From: Bettongia penicillata ogilbyi
Taxonomy: Eukaryota > Chordata > Mammalia > Diprotodontia > Potoroidae
Direction: 5' to 3'
NCBI GenBank assembly: GCA_023548195.1
Contig: JAJHZJ010000061.1
Span: 5,042,297-5,106,296 of the forward strand
DNA: 64,000 nucleotides
The stretch's first letter is position 1, and each line of letters opens with the position of its first letter. Under the pieces are notes generated by a model. The model made no database searches and had not been told where the DNA came from. It saw only the letters and a list, made by a program, of their open reading frames with translations. The position numbers and the translations under genes were made by a program. Below, in pieces: positions 23,046-34,304 of this stretch.

Positions 23046-23654
23046 TCAATCCTGAATTACTTTAAAAAGTTGTCAGCAAATGATGCTTTTTCCCTTCCCA
23101 AATCTGATGCTAACTCAAAAATATAGCATTTGAATCACTTTTGGAGAACACCAACTGTACAGTTACCAGTTAAAAGGGAAACTCTATGCCAGGGCCGATC
23201 GTCTCATTAACTTCCCCCAGCGAAAATGGGTCTAGAATTCCTGTATGAGTTCTAGATCAGCACTGTGTGAACCCATGTGGAAAAGAACTCAAGGCTGATC
23301 TGGTTTTCAGTCGAGTTAACATAAAAAGGCAGTAAGGGGAGATGTGAAGGCTGACTGCAGCTGGAGGGCCTTTTGTCATACAGAGGTGCTGAAGTCTTGA
23401 TTTAGGCTTTTCTAAGCTTTAAATTGGGAGCTTTTCTTTGTTTGGACTATAAACCTGAGACCAAGCTATGTTTAACTTTGAGCCAGACAAATGAAAGGCC
23501 AACTTGGCTGTATACTTACCAAAAGTGCCTTTTTCACTAAGCCCCCAAACACAGAGTCCTATAACATAACTGCTACAGACTTGGCTGCTTTTCACATCAA
23601 ATAGAATGTTATAGGGAGTGGGGGGAAGAAAAATATTTTCTCCCACTACTCTCC
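23046..23654. other. Unique sequence
   Basis: No gene or clear repeat seen. Confidence 0.4.
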
Positions 23655-23985
23655 TACATGTACCCTTTGCTTCAGCCAAACTGAACTACTCTCAGTTCCT
23701 GAACACACCCTGTACTTTTCCTGTCTCCTTGGTTTGGCTCATACCATTCCTTTTCCCTTCATTCCTCCATCTCTCCTCATCAAGTGTCACCTCCTCCAAG
23801 GAGACTTTCTTGATTCCTGCCTGGACCCCACCCCATGGAATTTTTTCCTTCCTTTGAAGTCCTATAACTTTTTCTCTCTTCTGACATTCTCCTCTCAATT
23901 TGTATTACTGGTATTGCTGTATACCCTACCTGTTAAATTGTAAGGCAGAAATTGTCTTACATCACTTTGGGATATATTTCATCAA
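23655..23985 (+). mobile_element. L2 LINE 3' region
   Basis: GCCAAACTGAACTACTCTCA, AGTGTCACCTCCTCCAAGG, then TAAATTGTAAGGCAGAAATT. Canonical mammalian L2 order. Confidence 0.75.
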
Positions 23986-24655
23986 ACGGCTTATTATATG
24001 TAAAGTGATATATAAACGTTAGCTATTACTATTTTTGTAATTGCTTGCAAGTGTGTAACAGGCATTCCATAAGTTTTTATTCAGTAAATGTCGTAGTAAA
24101 GAGAATTACATATCGATTAAGTAGTAGAATCAAAGGAGAGAAAAACAGGGAAATGTGGGGAACATTATTCTTTCAGTAGACGCTCAGGTCTCCAAGCTCC
24201 CTTTTGAGTGTCCCATTCTTTTAATTCTTTGCCATTTTTCTTCTGCTAGTAATGCAGTTGAAGTTTGTGGTGGTTGTTTAACTGAATAAAACTTTCTCGG
24301 TTCACACCTTGTGGATGAAAGGCAGCCGTTTCGCTTGCCCGAGGCCATTTTTGCCCGGACAGAGGACAACGCATAAGGAAGCCCTCTCGGATGACCTGGC
24401 TACAGGTAGACCGGCCCCTGGTGGAGGCTGAGCCGCCAGGTGTTCCTGTGCCCAGCCGTTTTTCCTCCCCCTCCACCCCCGCTCCTTTTAAATTCTCCTG
24501 GCGGCTCCTGGGTGCTTAGTCAGCGGGGAGGCACGACTGCACTGTTTGCATTTGCCCTCCAAGCCCGAGGGCTGGGAGCCCGCAGCGGCAGCGCAGCCTG
24601 GGCCGGCTCTTCCATCTGACTTGGGAGTACTTTCACATTTTCCCCCCTTCCATTC

Positions 24656-24677
24656 ATTGGCTCCTCGGGGTCACGTG
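24656..24677. promoter_or_regulatory. Inverted CCAAT box and CACGTG E-box pair
   Basis: ATTGG (CCAAT on the minus strand) at 24656-24660 is followed 11 bases later by CACGTG at 24672-24677 in the context GTCACGTGC, which suits USF/MITF-type bHLH-ZIP factors. NF-Y plus E-box pairs are common in CpG-island promoters. The module is about 220 bases before the ATG. Function is inferred. Confidence 0.5.
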
Positions 24678-24731
24678 CGGCCCCGGGGCCCGGAGGGGGG
24701 GCTGGAATTCGGGAGTTGTAGCTTTTGGCAC

Positions 24732-24768
24732 TCCTTTTTTTCTTTCCTTAAAAAAAAAAAAAAAAAAA
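24732..24768. promoter_or_regulatory. Poly(dT)-poly(dA) tract upstream of STARD13 ATG
   Basis: A T-rich stretch (about 24734-24749) runs straight into 19 A's (24750-24768), inside the GC-rich island and about 130 bases before the ATG. Such tracts exclude nucleosomes. It could also be the tail of a very small retro-insertion, but no element body precedes it. Confidence 0.5.
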
Positions 24769-24897
24769 GACTTGCTCCGCGCGTCCCTCCCGGGCTTGTT
24801 GCCTCTGCTCTACTGTGAGTAAAGTTGGGAGCAGCCGCCCAAAGCACTGGGGGTGGCAGGTAAAGACAGACAGACGGAAAGCTAGCGAGCCGCGGAG

Positions 24898-25066
24898 ATG
24901 TTGAGGCAGGTCCCCCGGACCCCGGGCTCCGGCTGCTACTATCTCAATCCCATGACCCCCGAGGGCCAGGAGATGTACTTGCGGCTGGATCAGAAGATGA
25001 GGCGCTCTCGGTACCGGATGAGCAGGATCCTCGCGCGCCAGCAGCTGGTGACCAAAATCCAACAAG
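24898..25066 (+). CDS. STARD13: STARD13 (DLC2) first coding exon, partial gene
   Basis: STARD13 is a Rho GTPase-activating protein with SAM, RhoGAP and START domains; it inactivates RhoA/Cdc42 at focal adhesions and elsewhere (family knowledge). This exon gives 56 complete codons plus one base. The protein runs MLRQVPRTPGSGCYY, then MTPEGQEMYLRL, then YRMSRILARQQLVTKIQQ. It matches the N-terminus of the long STARD13 isoform, with about nine differences from the human form as I remember it. These residues lie just before the SAM domain, which is encoded by a later exon outside the window. The ATG is preceded in frame by TAG at 24883-24885, has G at -3 and is the first in-frame ATG. The exon ends CAACAAG before GTGAGT, a strong donor in phase 1; the split codon would become Glu. 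The frame stays open through the donor to 25440, but that is GC-rich intron read-through. Gene identity is firm; the 5' UTR extent is not known. Confidence 0.93.
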
Positions 25067-25072
25067 GTGAGT
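25067..25072 (+). other. STARD13: Splice donor of STARD13 exon 1
   Basis: CAAG followed by GTGAGT fits the U1 consensus at almost every position. The conserved coding match stops exactly here, after KIQQ plus one base, so this is taken as the exon end. Confidence 0.9.
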
Positions 25073-25390
25073 GGCTGGGGCGGGCAGGGCACACCTGTGC
25101 GAGGCTGGCCGCGGAGAGCCCTTTGATTGTGCAAGGTGCGCCTGCCCGGATCTCGCCTCCTGCACGGCGGGTGCCCCGGGGCTGCCCGCGGCTCTCCCTC
25201 CCCTCTGACCTTCTGGGCTCCTGTTGTCAGCCCACGGTGACAGCCGGGCGCTGCCAGGTGAACCGAAGCGGCGAGCGCCCAGGTGGAGGACAGCGGCGCC
25301 TGAAACGCTTTCCAGAAGTCGTCCGGGGATGTCAGCAAGACAAGCGGGCAAGGCTTCTCCTCGCCCTGCTGGGGGGGTTGGCGCTTTGCT

Positions 25391-26634
25391 GGAGGGTTTT
25401 TTTTGTTGGTTTTAAATTTATTTACCATGGCCACATTTAAAGCCCCAACTCTGGTTAACTCAAATCAGCAGTCCCTTCTTTTAATCCAAGAAAGGGAGAG
25501 GAGAAAGAGGGAAAAGGAAAGATCTTATAGGAAATCTTTGGAGGTGGGAAGATGAGAAGAGCTCCGTCGGAAGTCTACAAAGTTGTCAACTGACTTCTTC
25601 TTTGACTCTTTGTGTATCTATCTCAGCAGTTGTGACAGATTTATTGTCTTATTATTTCTGGGAAAGGATTAAATACACAGGCCAGCTTCAAAACTAATCC
25701 TTTGACCTTTTACGAGGAGCTAGCAATGAGCTGCTTTAATGACCCTTCTGAAGCAGAGGTGGGAGAGTATTGATTACCAGCTGCCCAGGTGAGTGTTTTT
25801 CTCCGCCTGAAAGGGAGATCCATAGGAAAAGTCCCTAAAACTTGTCCATCTCAAGGAAACTTTAACATATGGAAGAAGGCTGAAAGAGGAAATAGAAATT
25901 GGGAACTGATTTCTTTCTTTTTTCTTTAAGAAGCTCTTTTCTGACTTTTTCCTTAAGTAATCAGCTAATGACACAAAAAACCGAAGCTGGTGATTCAGTT
26001 AAAAATAGTGAAATATAAAGACCAGTAATTTCTAGTGTCTTTTAGTAAAATAGTGACCAATTAAATCTGTGGGTTTGAAAAATATGCAGTCCTTCAAGGG
26101 AAATTCAATATGGAGAGGGAAATTGTATTAGGATCTTTATTGTAATGTATCCAAAATGAACAATATATATTCTTGTAGCTGGCATTTGATGAGATTGTTT
26201 CCTTGGAAATTAGGAATTGTTTGTGAAGTTTCAGGAACCGGTGATGTGTGAAGGATACTGGTCCTCCATGCAGGTCTCGTTTCAGGAAGGATATTATGTC
26301 ATTCCATAAACTCTGTGTACAAATCTTGATTGAATAGAAAGGAAAAAAGAATTATTTCCCTGTGGGTTGACTTGAAAATGCATTAGGCATAATTTCAGAA
26401 GTAGTTCAATTTTAGTTAAAGACTACCAAAAAAAGTTGCTTTACAGAATACTGTTATTATCATCACTAGAAAAGGTGCTCCTTGTCTTCGATAATTCCGA
26501 CAGTGGGTAAGCTGCATGTTTGCCAGTATTCATCCAGATTTGTTAAAAATCCAATTTAGTGAATTTCCCCAAAATGTATCTAAATATTGATTAATTTTTT
26601 AGAATGAATTGATGCATTTGCCCGTTTGAAGACT
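25391..26634. other. Repeat-poor intronic sequence next to the promoter
   Basis: No SINE or LINE blocks recognised. Candidate for promoter-proximal regulatory sequence, not proven. Confidence 0.45.
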
Positions 26635-26722
26635 ACTGATAATAGCTGTCCTTCATATAAGGCTTTAAAGCGTTCACAGTGTTTTACATATATTATCTCA
26701 TTAGATCCTCTGTTGGTCACCA
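26635..26722 (-). mobile_element. SINE fragment, antisense
   Basis: GTTTTACATATATTATCTCA and ATTAGATCCTCTG fit the antisense middle of MIR-type SINEs. Confidence 0.5.
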
Positions 26723-26814
26723 TGTTTTCATCACTTAGTGTATAGCTTCTTGCTTAAAGTATCTGATTGAAAGATTGGGGAAGCAAATCTCATCCTTATG
26801 ACTGCAAATATTAG

Positions 26815-27005
26815 GATCCCGGATTCAGAGTTTTAAGAGACTTTTGAGATCATCTCGTTTAAACTCCTCATCTTATAGCCAAGGAACTGAAGCCGGGAAA
26901 AATTAAATGTCAGGTCACAGAAGTAGCAAATGGCAGGGTCAGAATTTGAATCCTGGTCCTCTTCTAAATCAAGCGCTTTTTCTACCTCTGTGTCATAATG
27001 CTTTC
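26815..27005 (-). mobile_element. MIR-type SINE, antisense
   Basis: GAGATCATCTCGTTTAAACT, CCAAGGAACTGAAGCC, then TTTGAATCCTGGTCCTCTTC. Confidence 0.65.
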
Positions 27006-27194
27006 CTCAGTTAGGTATGTTAGTAGTGAGTATTTAGGAGAACTGAAAGGCCAAAGTAATACTTTAACTCTTAGAGAATTCCTGTGATTGGAACCAACTG
27101 TTAAACTCTATAGCGATTAACATCATAAAAATAACACACGACAGCATAATAGACAACGCAGAGCATGGAAAAGGAATTAAAGATGAGACTATAG

Positions 27195-27428
27195 AAATCT
27201 GGAAAGGCAGTTGATAAAGGACCAGCCTTGGAGTCAGGAAGGCCTGGGTTCCTTACCTCTGACAAATTCTGACTGTTATGCTGCCTAAATTAACTTAACC
27301 TCTCAATGCCCCAGGCAATTTTCTAACACTGTAATTTGGTGAATAGTTGCTGGTCTGTATTGGTTTGGGGAGTTGCCTCACTGGTAGCTCCCTACACCAG
27401 TAAAATCACAAGTTTGAGCATAAGAAGA
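27195..27428 (+). mobile_element. SINE with TCACTGGTAGCTCCC tail
   Basis: CTTGGAGTCAGGAAGGCCTG, CTCTCAATGCCCCAGGCAAT, then ACACCAGTAAAATCACAAGT. Same subtype as 15084, 43955 and 55940. Confidence 0.7.
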
Positions 27429-28724
27429 GCTACATTTCCGTATGTAATAGGTAGTATGCAAATTTTGTTTTGAATTACTTGTTTGATTTGAATTATTGCC
27501 CAGGCATCTTAATTAATGCTACGGATAGTAAAGTTATGACCCTGTGAATCACCTTTGGATTAGGACACAAGAGGCCAAAAGGCCAGTCTTTAATTCCTTT
27601 GTATACTTTATGTCTACAATGTAATATTGGATCCTCCAAGAACACGATCATGTTACAGACCCAGACTTAGACTTTCACATTTGAGATTTCCAGTCAGGTT
27701 TTATTTTCTCAAGTGTATGGAAGCTTTGCTTTACTTGCTTTCCCTGAATCACCATCACCCCTAGTGCATGATGTTAGGTTACTTTTACGGTCTGTAATCA
27801 TTCCACAAATGTTTACTAAGTGGGTATGACGTGGGCAATACTGTCAATTTTTTTTTTTTTATAGTTTATGTATCTGTTCCTTTATACTGACAGTCACATC
27901 AGGAAAATAGATTTTCATCAATCTTATCCAAATCTGTCATGGAAAAATAATCACGTTATGTTAATGAAATTTTCAACTGCACTTAAAACTGCCTATTTTA
28001 AAATTTTATTACTGTTGTGTACAATGTAACCAATAATAAAAAAAATTGCCCCCTCTTTACCTTATTTCAGTAAAATAGCTAGTGAATACTATAGTAATGA
28101 TTCAAAAACTTCTAGGCTTTTGTTGAGAAACAGGAACACTAGAAAGGATTGTGATGAGGCATAGGATCAGAATTAAAATTATTCAAAGCCAAGGAGAATC
28201 TAAGCTGACTCATCTATTCAAAAAAAATTTACCTTCCTGCCCCCTGATGAATTTTTCCCTATAGATTTTTTCCAGTTGTAGAGAGTAAAGTCTCAATTTA
28301 AAATTATGGGAGTTATTAAAACTAGATTCTTCCACTCCCTGGAAGTTTGTCATTCGCATCTGTTGCCTCTTACTCTTGTATGCAGGTGGGGGAGGAAAGA
28401 GAGAAAAGTGGATTGATACCTACTCCTTGCCCACCTTACAGGTAGGCACCATGGGAGTTAAGTGTGAGTAAGCTAGAGTTTAGAAGATGCTTTACAAAAG
28501 CAAAGTGGGATTGAATCCTTCTACCATTTTCTGAAAGCAAAGATCATATTGACCATGAGTGTATCCTAATTTAAGAAAACTGATATTGGAAAATTCAAAT
28601 CTTAACTTACAAGACAGATCAGATCATGTTTTACATTAAGAGAATTATCTAGGGTTATCAAATGAAATAGTTCACTGTAGAATTCCATTAATGTTCTCCT
28701 GCCCCAGTGAACTCTAAGAAGCAG
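27429..28724. other. Repeat-poor intronic sequence
   Basis: No gene and no confident repeat; a 13-T run occurs near 27848. Confidence 0.4.
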
Positions 28725-28850
28725 TATGACTAACCCGGAGGTAGCACCAGGATGGATATTGGGAAGCCTGAGTTTTTAGTTCTGCTATATGTCTGCATGA
28801 TCTGGGATGAAACTTTATGGGCCTTACTTTTCTTATTTGTGATATTATAG
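28725..28850 (+). mobile_element. SINE, diverged
   Basis: AACCCGGAGGTAGCACCAGG, TGGGAAGCCTGAG, GCCTTACTTTTCTTATTTG. Confidence 0.45.
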
Positions 28851-28854
28851 ATTT

Positions 28855-29005
28855 AAAGCTAGAAGGGATATTAATACAACTACCTCATTTCACATAGGAG
28901 GAAACTGAGACTCAGAGAGCTGATGCTCAGTGCTACACAGATAGTGAGATTTGACCCCTAGTCCTCTGACTTACATTGCAAAATTTTTTCTCTGTGCCAC
29001 ACTGG
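28855..29005 (-). mobile_element. MIR-type SINE, antisense
   Basis: AGGAGGAAACTGAGACTCAG, CCTAGTCCTCTGACTTAC. It abuts a + SINE. Confidence 0.65.
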
Positions 29006-31055
29006 AAAATAAGAAGAGGCCAGGTAGGAAGAAACTGATTAGGAACTATGGTTCAGAAGTGAAGATTAAGAGCAGCTCAGAAATGACCCTGGGGCGCCAT
29101 GATGAACTGTGATTCTATTAACATTTTCCCTGACAACTTCTTAGAAACACAAATATTATAGGACAGGAAGAATGGCTCCCTGTACTTCCTCCCTTCTTCC
29201 AAATACGTTGTTTGCTTGTGTTTCCTTGTTGTTTTCCACATCGAGCCTTCCTGCATTCAGTGCTTTCTTGGTACCACCAACCACCCACTATGGTCTAGTA
29301 GGATTTAATGGAAGAATTGGAGAGATCTGATCTGGAATACTAACTTAATAGAGTTTTATAACTTAAAAAAAAGCTTACAGAAATATTTTTTTCTTAGAAC
29401 ACTGTACTATACAGAGGCTTCATTTAGTGAATTGCCCTACAGGGACAGCCAAAGGCAAGACAGACCTATTTTTTAGCAACTTGGGATTGGACTTGTACAA
29501 GTACACCTATTCTCATTACAAGATTCATTGCTTGATTTAAAAATGCAAACATCCAGTGAGAAGATTAGTGAGAGACCAAACTTGTGTTTTCGTTGGATTT
29601 TCTTCTCATGGGACTCTATAGAGTAAGTTAACATTTTTTAAACATCATCAGGGGCCAGGAGGAAGCAGCAGTGTGTTAGTGCACACAGAAAGTCTGACTG
29701 ATGGCCTAACATTTTGAGAATTTAGCCAGCCTTCTTTGCCAAACCTTGGATGGAAGAGACCGCATATTTGCAAAGTGTAGATGTCCTTACTTCCTTCCCA
29801 CTCCGTTTTTATTGGGGGAGATTTAGGGTGGAGCAGCAGCCTAGAGCCCATGATGAGAATGCATTAATGATTAGTCAAGTTCTTTTTAAAGCAAATAAAA
29901 TGGCAGCTGTCATGGGTTTCTGTTTGGTGAGTCAGACTCTCTTGCTATTCAAAACTCATGGCTGAAGTGCGACAGATAAAGGATCCTATTTAACAGAAAG
30001 TACAAGAAAATATAGTTAGTGAGGTGGAGTAAACTTAGCTAGCATTGACTAATTTTGGAAAGCATCAATAGCGAATGAAATCAGATTAAGTTACAATTAC
30101 GTAAATACTTGGAGACTCTGGACCAAGTAGAAATGAATATAATTTCGTTATTTTGAGTGCTTTATGAAGAGGTACCTAAGTAGACATAGGTAAACATTAA
30201 ATTTTATATTTAATGAAATTATGCCCCCATATCTTCCCATATCCTCATTGCAGAGGAGGAATTCTGGTATATGAGCAGATGCAAGTATCTACCACTTTAA
30301 GATGCAGATTTAAGAGGAAAAGCATCCTTTTTATCTTCTCTCCCCATAGTGTTTTAATTCTTAATAAATCTTAGTATGTTTTCTTCCTTTGTTCCTGAAG
30401 GCTTTTCGCTTTCTTAGTTCTGGAGTCACTGACTGATTTAGAAGCACACATCAGAAAGCCCCAACATCACTGTTAGGGACTGGGGCAATGCCAGTTCAAT
30501 ATACTAAACAGTCCAATGAGAATAAATCAGAGAAATGGTCATTTGAGTTTTGGTCCTAATTTGATCTTGGTCAAGTATATGAGTATGGTGTTTAGCAGAG
30601 ATGTTCCAGTTATAAGTGTACTTTACACTTACGGGAGAGAAATATGAAGACTAGCTTATAGATTGGCATTGGAGGACAAGGTAGTACCATGCTACTGTAG
30701 TGCACATACATTTCTATAGGGGTGGAAAGGCTCAGCAAAATATCTTTTGGCGTCCTGATGAAACCAGAGTATAATGTTGACATGATGTTGGGTGTTGGAA
30801 ACTTTCTTTCCCAAAGATGAAATTTATCCTTAGAAATTATTCCATAATGAAAATGTAGCCCCTTTCATGTTAATTTGTGTAAAGCTTTATTGTATATTTT
30901 CTTATGAGATAAACCACTTACTCTTGGGGGGGAAAGTAAGTTTCCAGAGTTGATTCCTTAGAATGGGTGTCATTCTTCATAATTCTTGACTGGCTAAGAT
31001 AAAATCAGTTTTCTAGAGGTTGGAACTGTTTTTTTCTTCTTTTTTTTCAGGTCAC
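29006..31055. other. Repeat-poor intronic block
   Basis: Two kilobases with no recognised transposon, unusual in this window. No coding frame with conserved features. Confidence 0.45.
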
Positions 31056-31057
31056 CA

Positions 31058-31870
31058 AACCTCCAAACTTTATTCCAATCTATCCTACAGTCAGCCACTG
31101 CAGTGATTTTTTCCAAAGTGCCAATCTGACCATGTGACTTCCCTACTTAATAAACTCTAGTGGCTCTCTATCAACTACAGGATCAAATATAAAATATTCT
31201 GCATGGCATTCAAAACCCTTCATAAAATAGCCCTGTCTTTCCAGTCTTCTTACATTTTGCTCTCTACTCTTGGATCCATTGGCACTGGCTTCCTGCCTGT
31301 TCCACAAAGAAGATGTTCCATTGCTTGGCTCTAGCCATTTTCTCTGACTGTCCCCCATGCTGGGAGTGCTCTCCCTTTTCATCTCTTCTTACTCTCTTTC
31401 TGTAAGTCTCAACTAAAATTCCATCTTGTATATGATCCATCTCTCTCATGAGTTCACCAGTTGTTTTTCTGCCTATGTGGTTCTGTAACATAAATCCAAG
31501 ACAATTGCATCATTTAGTTTCATTAAAAAACACACACGCAACTTTCCCTCCCTGTATGTAGGAATGCCACATGTATAGAGAATATATGGGGGATACAACA
31601 GAGTATACATGGAAGATTCAAGTTGGTTCTCTACTCCTGCTGTATCCCCAGGTCTGTTCAATGAGATTGACCCAGAATCTCTTCCCTCTGTTATTTCCTA
31701 TTTGTCCTGTATGTAGCTTCTTCATATATATTTGTTTCTTTATATATACTTCTTCCATTCAGTTGTGTACTCCTTGAAGGCAGGGACTGCCTTTTGCCTC
31801 TTTTTGTATCCCAAGTGCTTAGCACAGTGCCTGGCACATGGTAGGCTCCTAATAAAAATTTGTTGATTTT
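31058..31870 (+). mobile_element. L2 LINE 3' end, split by an insertion
   Basis: AATAAACTCTAGTGGCTCTC, GGCATTCAAAACCCTTCATA, then, after the insert, CTTGAAGGCAGGGACTGCC, GTGCTTAGCACAGTGCCTGG and a tail with AATAAAAATTTG. Confidence 0.85.
31432..31678. mobile_element. Unclassified repeat, copy A
   Basis: Starts near ATCTCTCTCATGAGTTCACC and ends TGTTCAATGAGATTGACCCA. It interrupts an L2 and matches 36312-36558 over its whole length. An ATCTCT hexamer occurs at both edges, which would fit a target duplication, but part of it is also in the other copy. Confidence 0.65.
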
Positions 31871-32294
31871 TCTAATAAAGCCAAACCACTATCAGTGTGA
31901 TATGAAAGTCTCCAAAGGAAATGATCTTATATCATCTTCTATTCAGCTAGGAGAACAGAAGTTAGGGAGAAGCAATGTTATCTGTTTCTTCCTGTCTTAC
32001 TCATTAATAATGGAAGCCAGAGAGATCTTTAAATCCACACATTTAGACAATAGTCCAGTTAGTCTAGTTTCCAGTAGTAACTGTGGGCAAGTCATAAACA
32101 CATAGAGTAGCAAAAATCTACATCTTTCAGCCTAGACACATACTTCACAGTGAAATATCATTCAGGCCACTTTTAATCAATAGTTACTGCCCTTTGCTGC
32201 CTTTCAAGTACAGGAAAGTCCATAAACTCATTTCTAGTCCTCACATATGCATGTGATTTTTACCTAAAAGGATATATTTTATCCCTTTCACTAC
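31871..32294. other. Nothing recognised
   Basis: No gene; no repeat identified. Confidence 0.4.
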
Positions 32295-32498
32295 TCCTTG
32301 GGGGAGGTATTGTAGTATAATAGAAAAAATACAGTCAGAGGACTGATTTCAAATCCTCTTTCTTTTACTACTTGTGGGACCTTGGGCAAGTCTTTTCACC
32401 ATCCTTGTATCTTAGTTTCCTCAACTATAAAGTGAAGATGTTGGATTACATATCCTTTTAGGGCCTTTTCAACTCTAGCTCTCTGTTTCTCTGCTACC
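32295..32498 (+). mobile_element. SINE, diverged
   Basis: GGACCTTGGGCAAGTCTTTT, TTAGTTTCCTCAACTATAAA, GATGTTGGATTACATATCC. Confidence 0.7.
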
Positions 32499-32917
32499 AG
32501 TATTGAAAACATTGATATTTTAGGAGGAGACACGCAACTTGTACTTGGGCATCACCAGATTCTTCTCCGACATTGGTGGAAAAATAGAATAAGTCCATTT
32601 TGGGAGGATATGAGGACATGTGTCTAACAGATTCAATACCATTGTTTCCTTGAAGTTTCTCAACTGTGATGACTGGAGCTGGGCTCCAGATGGATTATTT
32701 GTGTCTTTGCCTTCCTCTTGAGTCTCCACCTCCCCCATCTCTCCAGGGTATCTCTCCTACTGGAGAAAAAAAATGACAACGACCAAAAACAACCCCCAAA
32801 CTCTGAGGAGCTGACTTAAGATCTAAGAGATTTACTGATTAAAATGTGTCTTCTGAATGTTTTAAATTTTGACTAGACTGATGCCACCATTACACAATTC
32901 TTGTCTTGGACTGTTCA
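32499..32917. other. Nothing recognised
   Basis: No gene or repeat identified. Confidence 0.4.
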
Positions 32918-32925
32918 GTTAGATT

Positions 32926-33145
32926 AGGGTTTCTTAACCTAGGAGAGTCCACGGATAGATTTCAAAGGGCCCATGAGACTGAATGGGGGAACAATATGCA
33001 TCATTATTTTCCACTAACTTCTAAGATTTAGCATTTTCTTCAATTACTAATTAAAAACAACAACATTATTCTGAGATGGGGTCCCTGGGCTTCACCAGAC
33101 TTTGGAGGGATTCCCAACAGGAAGTAAAAGTTTAAGAACCTTCGT
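32926..33145. mobile_element. hAT-type element with 8-bp target duplication
   Basis: Left end AGGGTTTCTTAAC, right end TTTAAGAACCTTCGT. Flanked by GTTAGATT at 32918-32925 and GTTAGATC at 33146-33153, an 8-bp duplication with one change, the length used by hAT transposases. About 220 bases, no coding capacity. Same family as 20638 and 61545. Confidence 0.8.
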
Positions 33146-33179
33146 GTTAGATCTACAGGATTGTTCACCCCTCGCCTCA

Positions 33180-33398
33180 CATGTAGCTCCTGTTTATATG
33201 GTATTTTAAAGTTCTTCGGACTCTTTAAATGCATCATCTCATTTGATGTAATTGGTCCATTTTACAGAAGAAGAAATTCTCAGAGTGAGTGAATTGCCCA
33301 GGGTTGCACAGCTAATAAGGGTCTGTAGGAGGACACGACTGCAACTCCATCTGGATCCAAGGCTAGCATTCTTTTCACTATAGTACACTGCTTCCTTG
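33180..33398 (-). mobile_element. MIR/MAR-type SINE, antisense
   Basis: CATCATCTCATTTGATG, TCCATTTTACAGAAGAAG, GAATTGCCCAGGGTTGCACA, CACTATAGTACACTGCTTCC. Confidence 0.7.
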
Positions 33399-34018
33399 GC
33401 CTGAATGATGAAAAAGGGGCCCAAGCATCATGGTGAGCAAGTGTTATTAGAATATTTTGTTTGTTGTTTCCAGGTCCAGGACAAGGTCTTCCTGAGTTCT
33501 ACTTCTGCCTTCAGAGATTCAGAAATGGGCTTCATCAGCCCTAGGGATGACAGTTTAATGAAGAGTGGAGACCATAGGACTCTCCTTACTCATGACTTTC
33601 TCTTTTTTCAAAGCTATAATAACTATGAGACCTTGCATATGTTCAGAGAAGAGTTTGGCTAATATGGAATATTCCATTGCTGCAGGGGCCTCTCAGCAGG
33701 AAAAGAACAGGAAACCACTAGGGGGTTGTTAGGTGGCTGGAGGTAATGTGAGAATGTGTTTAATTGGGGAGAGGACATAGTAGAGCAGGACATGAAGAGG
33801 ACAGTTGCCCAGAATGAATTTTGACTTCGTGGTTTCAAAATATTTCTCCCACTAGGTCTGAAGAAAGGAAGTCAAAAGAATTTAGTTTTACGAAATAAAT
33901 TTAGTTTCCACGTGAAATAAGCAGTCGTTGTGTATCTCTAGTCTGTAAATGGTTTATTGGGAGAGTTTGTTTTGTTTTTTATTGAGTGTTAATACGTTAC
34001 TACAGTCTGTGATATGAG
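33399..34018. other. Nothing recognised
   Basis: No gene or confident repeat. Confidence 0.4.
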
Positions 34019-34044
34019 GTGTGTGTGTGTGTGTGTGTGTGTGT
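34019..34044. repeat. (GT)n microsatellite
   Basis: About 12 uninterrupted GT units. Confidence 0.95.
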
Positions 34045-34059
34045 TCAATATGGAATCAA

Positions 34060-34200
34060 GATTTAGTGCTGGCTGTAAGGGACTTGGAGTTAATCCAGTC
34101 CTACCCCTTCATTTTACAGAAGAGGAAACTGAGGTCCAGAGAAATGAAATGATATGCCCAAGGACCTTCCAATAGTTATTATTGGCAAATCACACAGGAA
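34060..34200 (-). mobile_element. MIR-type SINE, antisense
   Basis: TTCATTTTACAGAAGAGGAA, ACTGAGGTCCAGAGAAATG, TGCCCAAGGACC. Confidence 0.65.
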
Positions 34201-34304
34201 TAGAGTAAGAAAAAGCCATAAAAGGAAGTGTCAACATTGCTAGAAATGATAAGGGACCAGCCACTTCTTCTGGCCTGGGTGTATGCTTTATGGTTAGGTA
34301 TTGA

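Larger units (their letters stand above)
24370..25390. promoter_or_regulatory. STARD13: CpG island over STARD13 promoter and exon 1
   Basis: Base composition changes sharply from AT-rich to GC-rich with dense CG dinucleotides (CCCGGGG, GCGCGCC, CCGCGG and similar) from about 24370, and returns to AT-rich after about 25390. The island covers the presumed promoter, the exon and the first 300 bases of the intron. A GGGGCGGG Sp1-type box lies at about 25077-25084. Such islands mark broad, TATA-less promoters; I see no convincing TATA box. Confidence 0.85.

Noticed and set aside
24546..24818. 90-codon + frame upstream of STARD13
   Set aside because: Starts at a non-ATG codon, ends in poly-Lys from the A tract, and lies in the promoter island.
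24748..25434. 228-codon minus-strand frame opposite STARD13 exon 1
   Set aside because: It ends in a poly-Phe run from the A tract, overlaps the exon antisense and has the proline/arginine-rich bias of GC-rich DNA.
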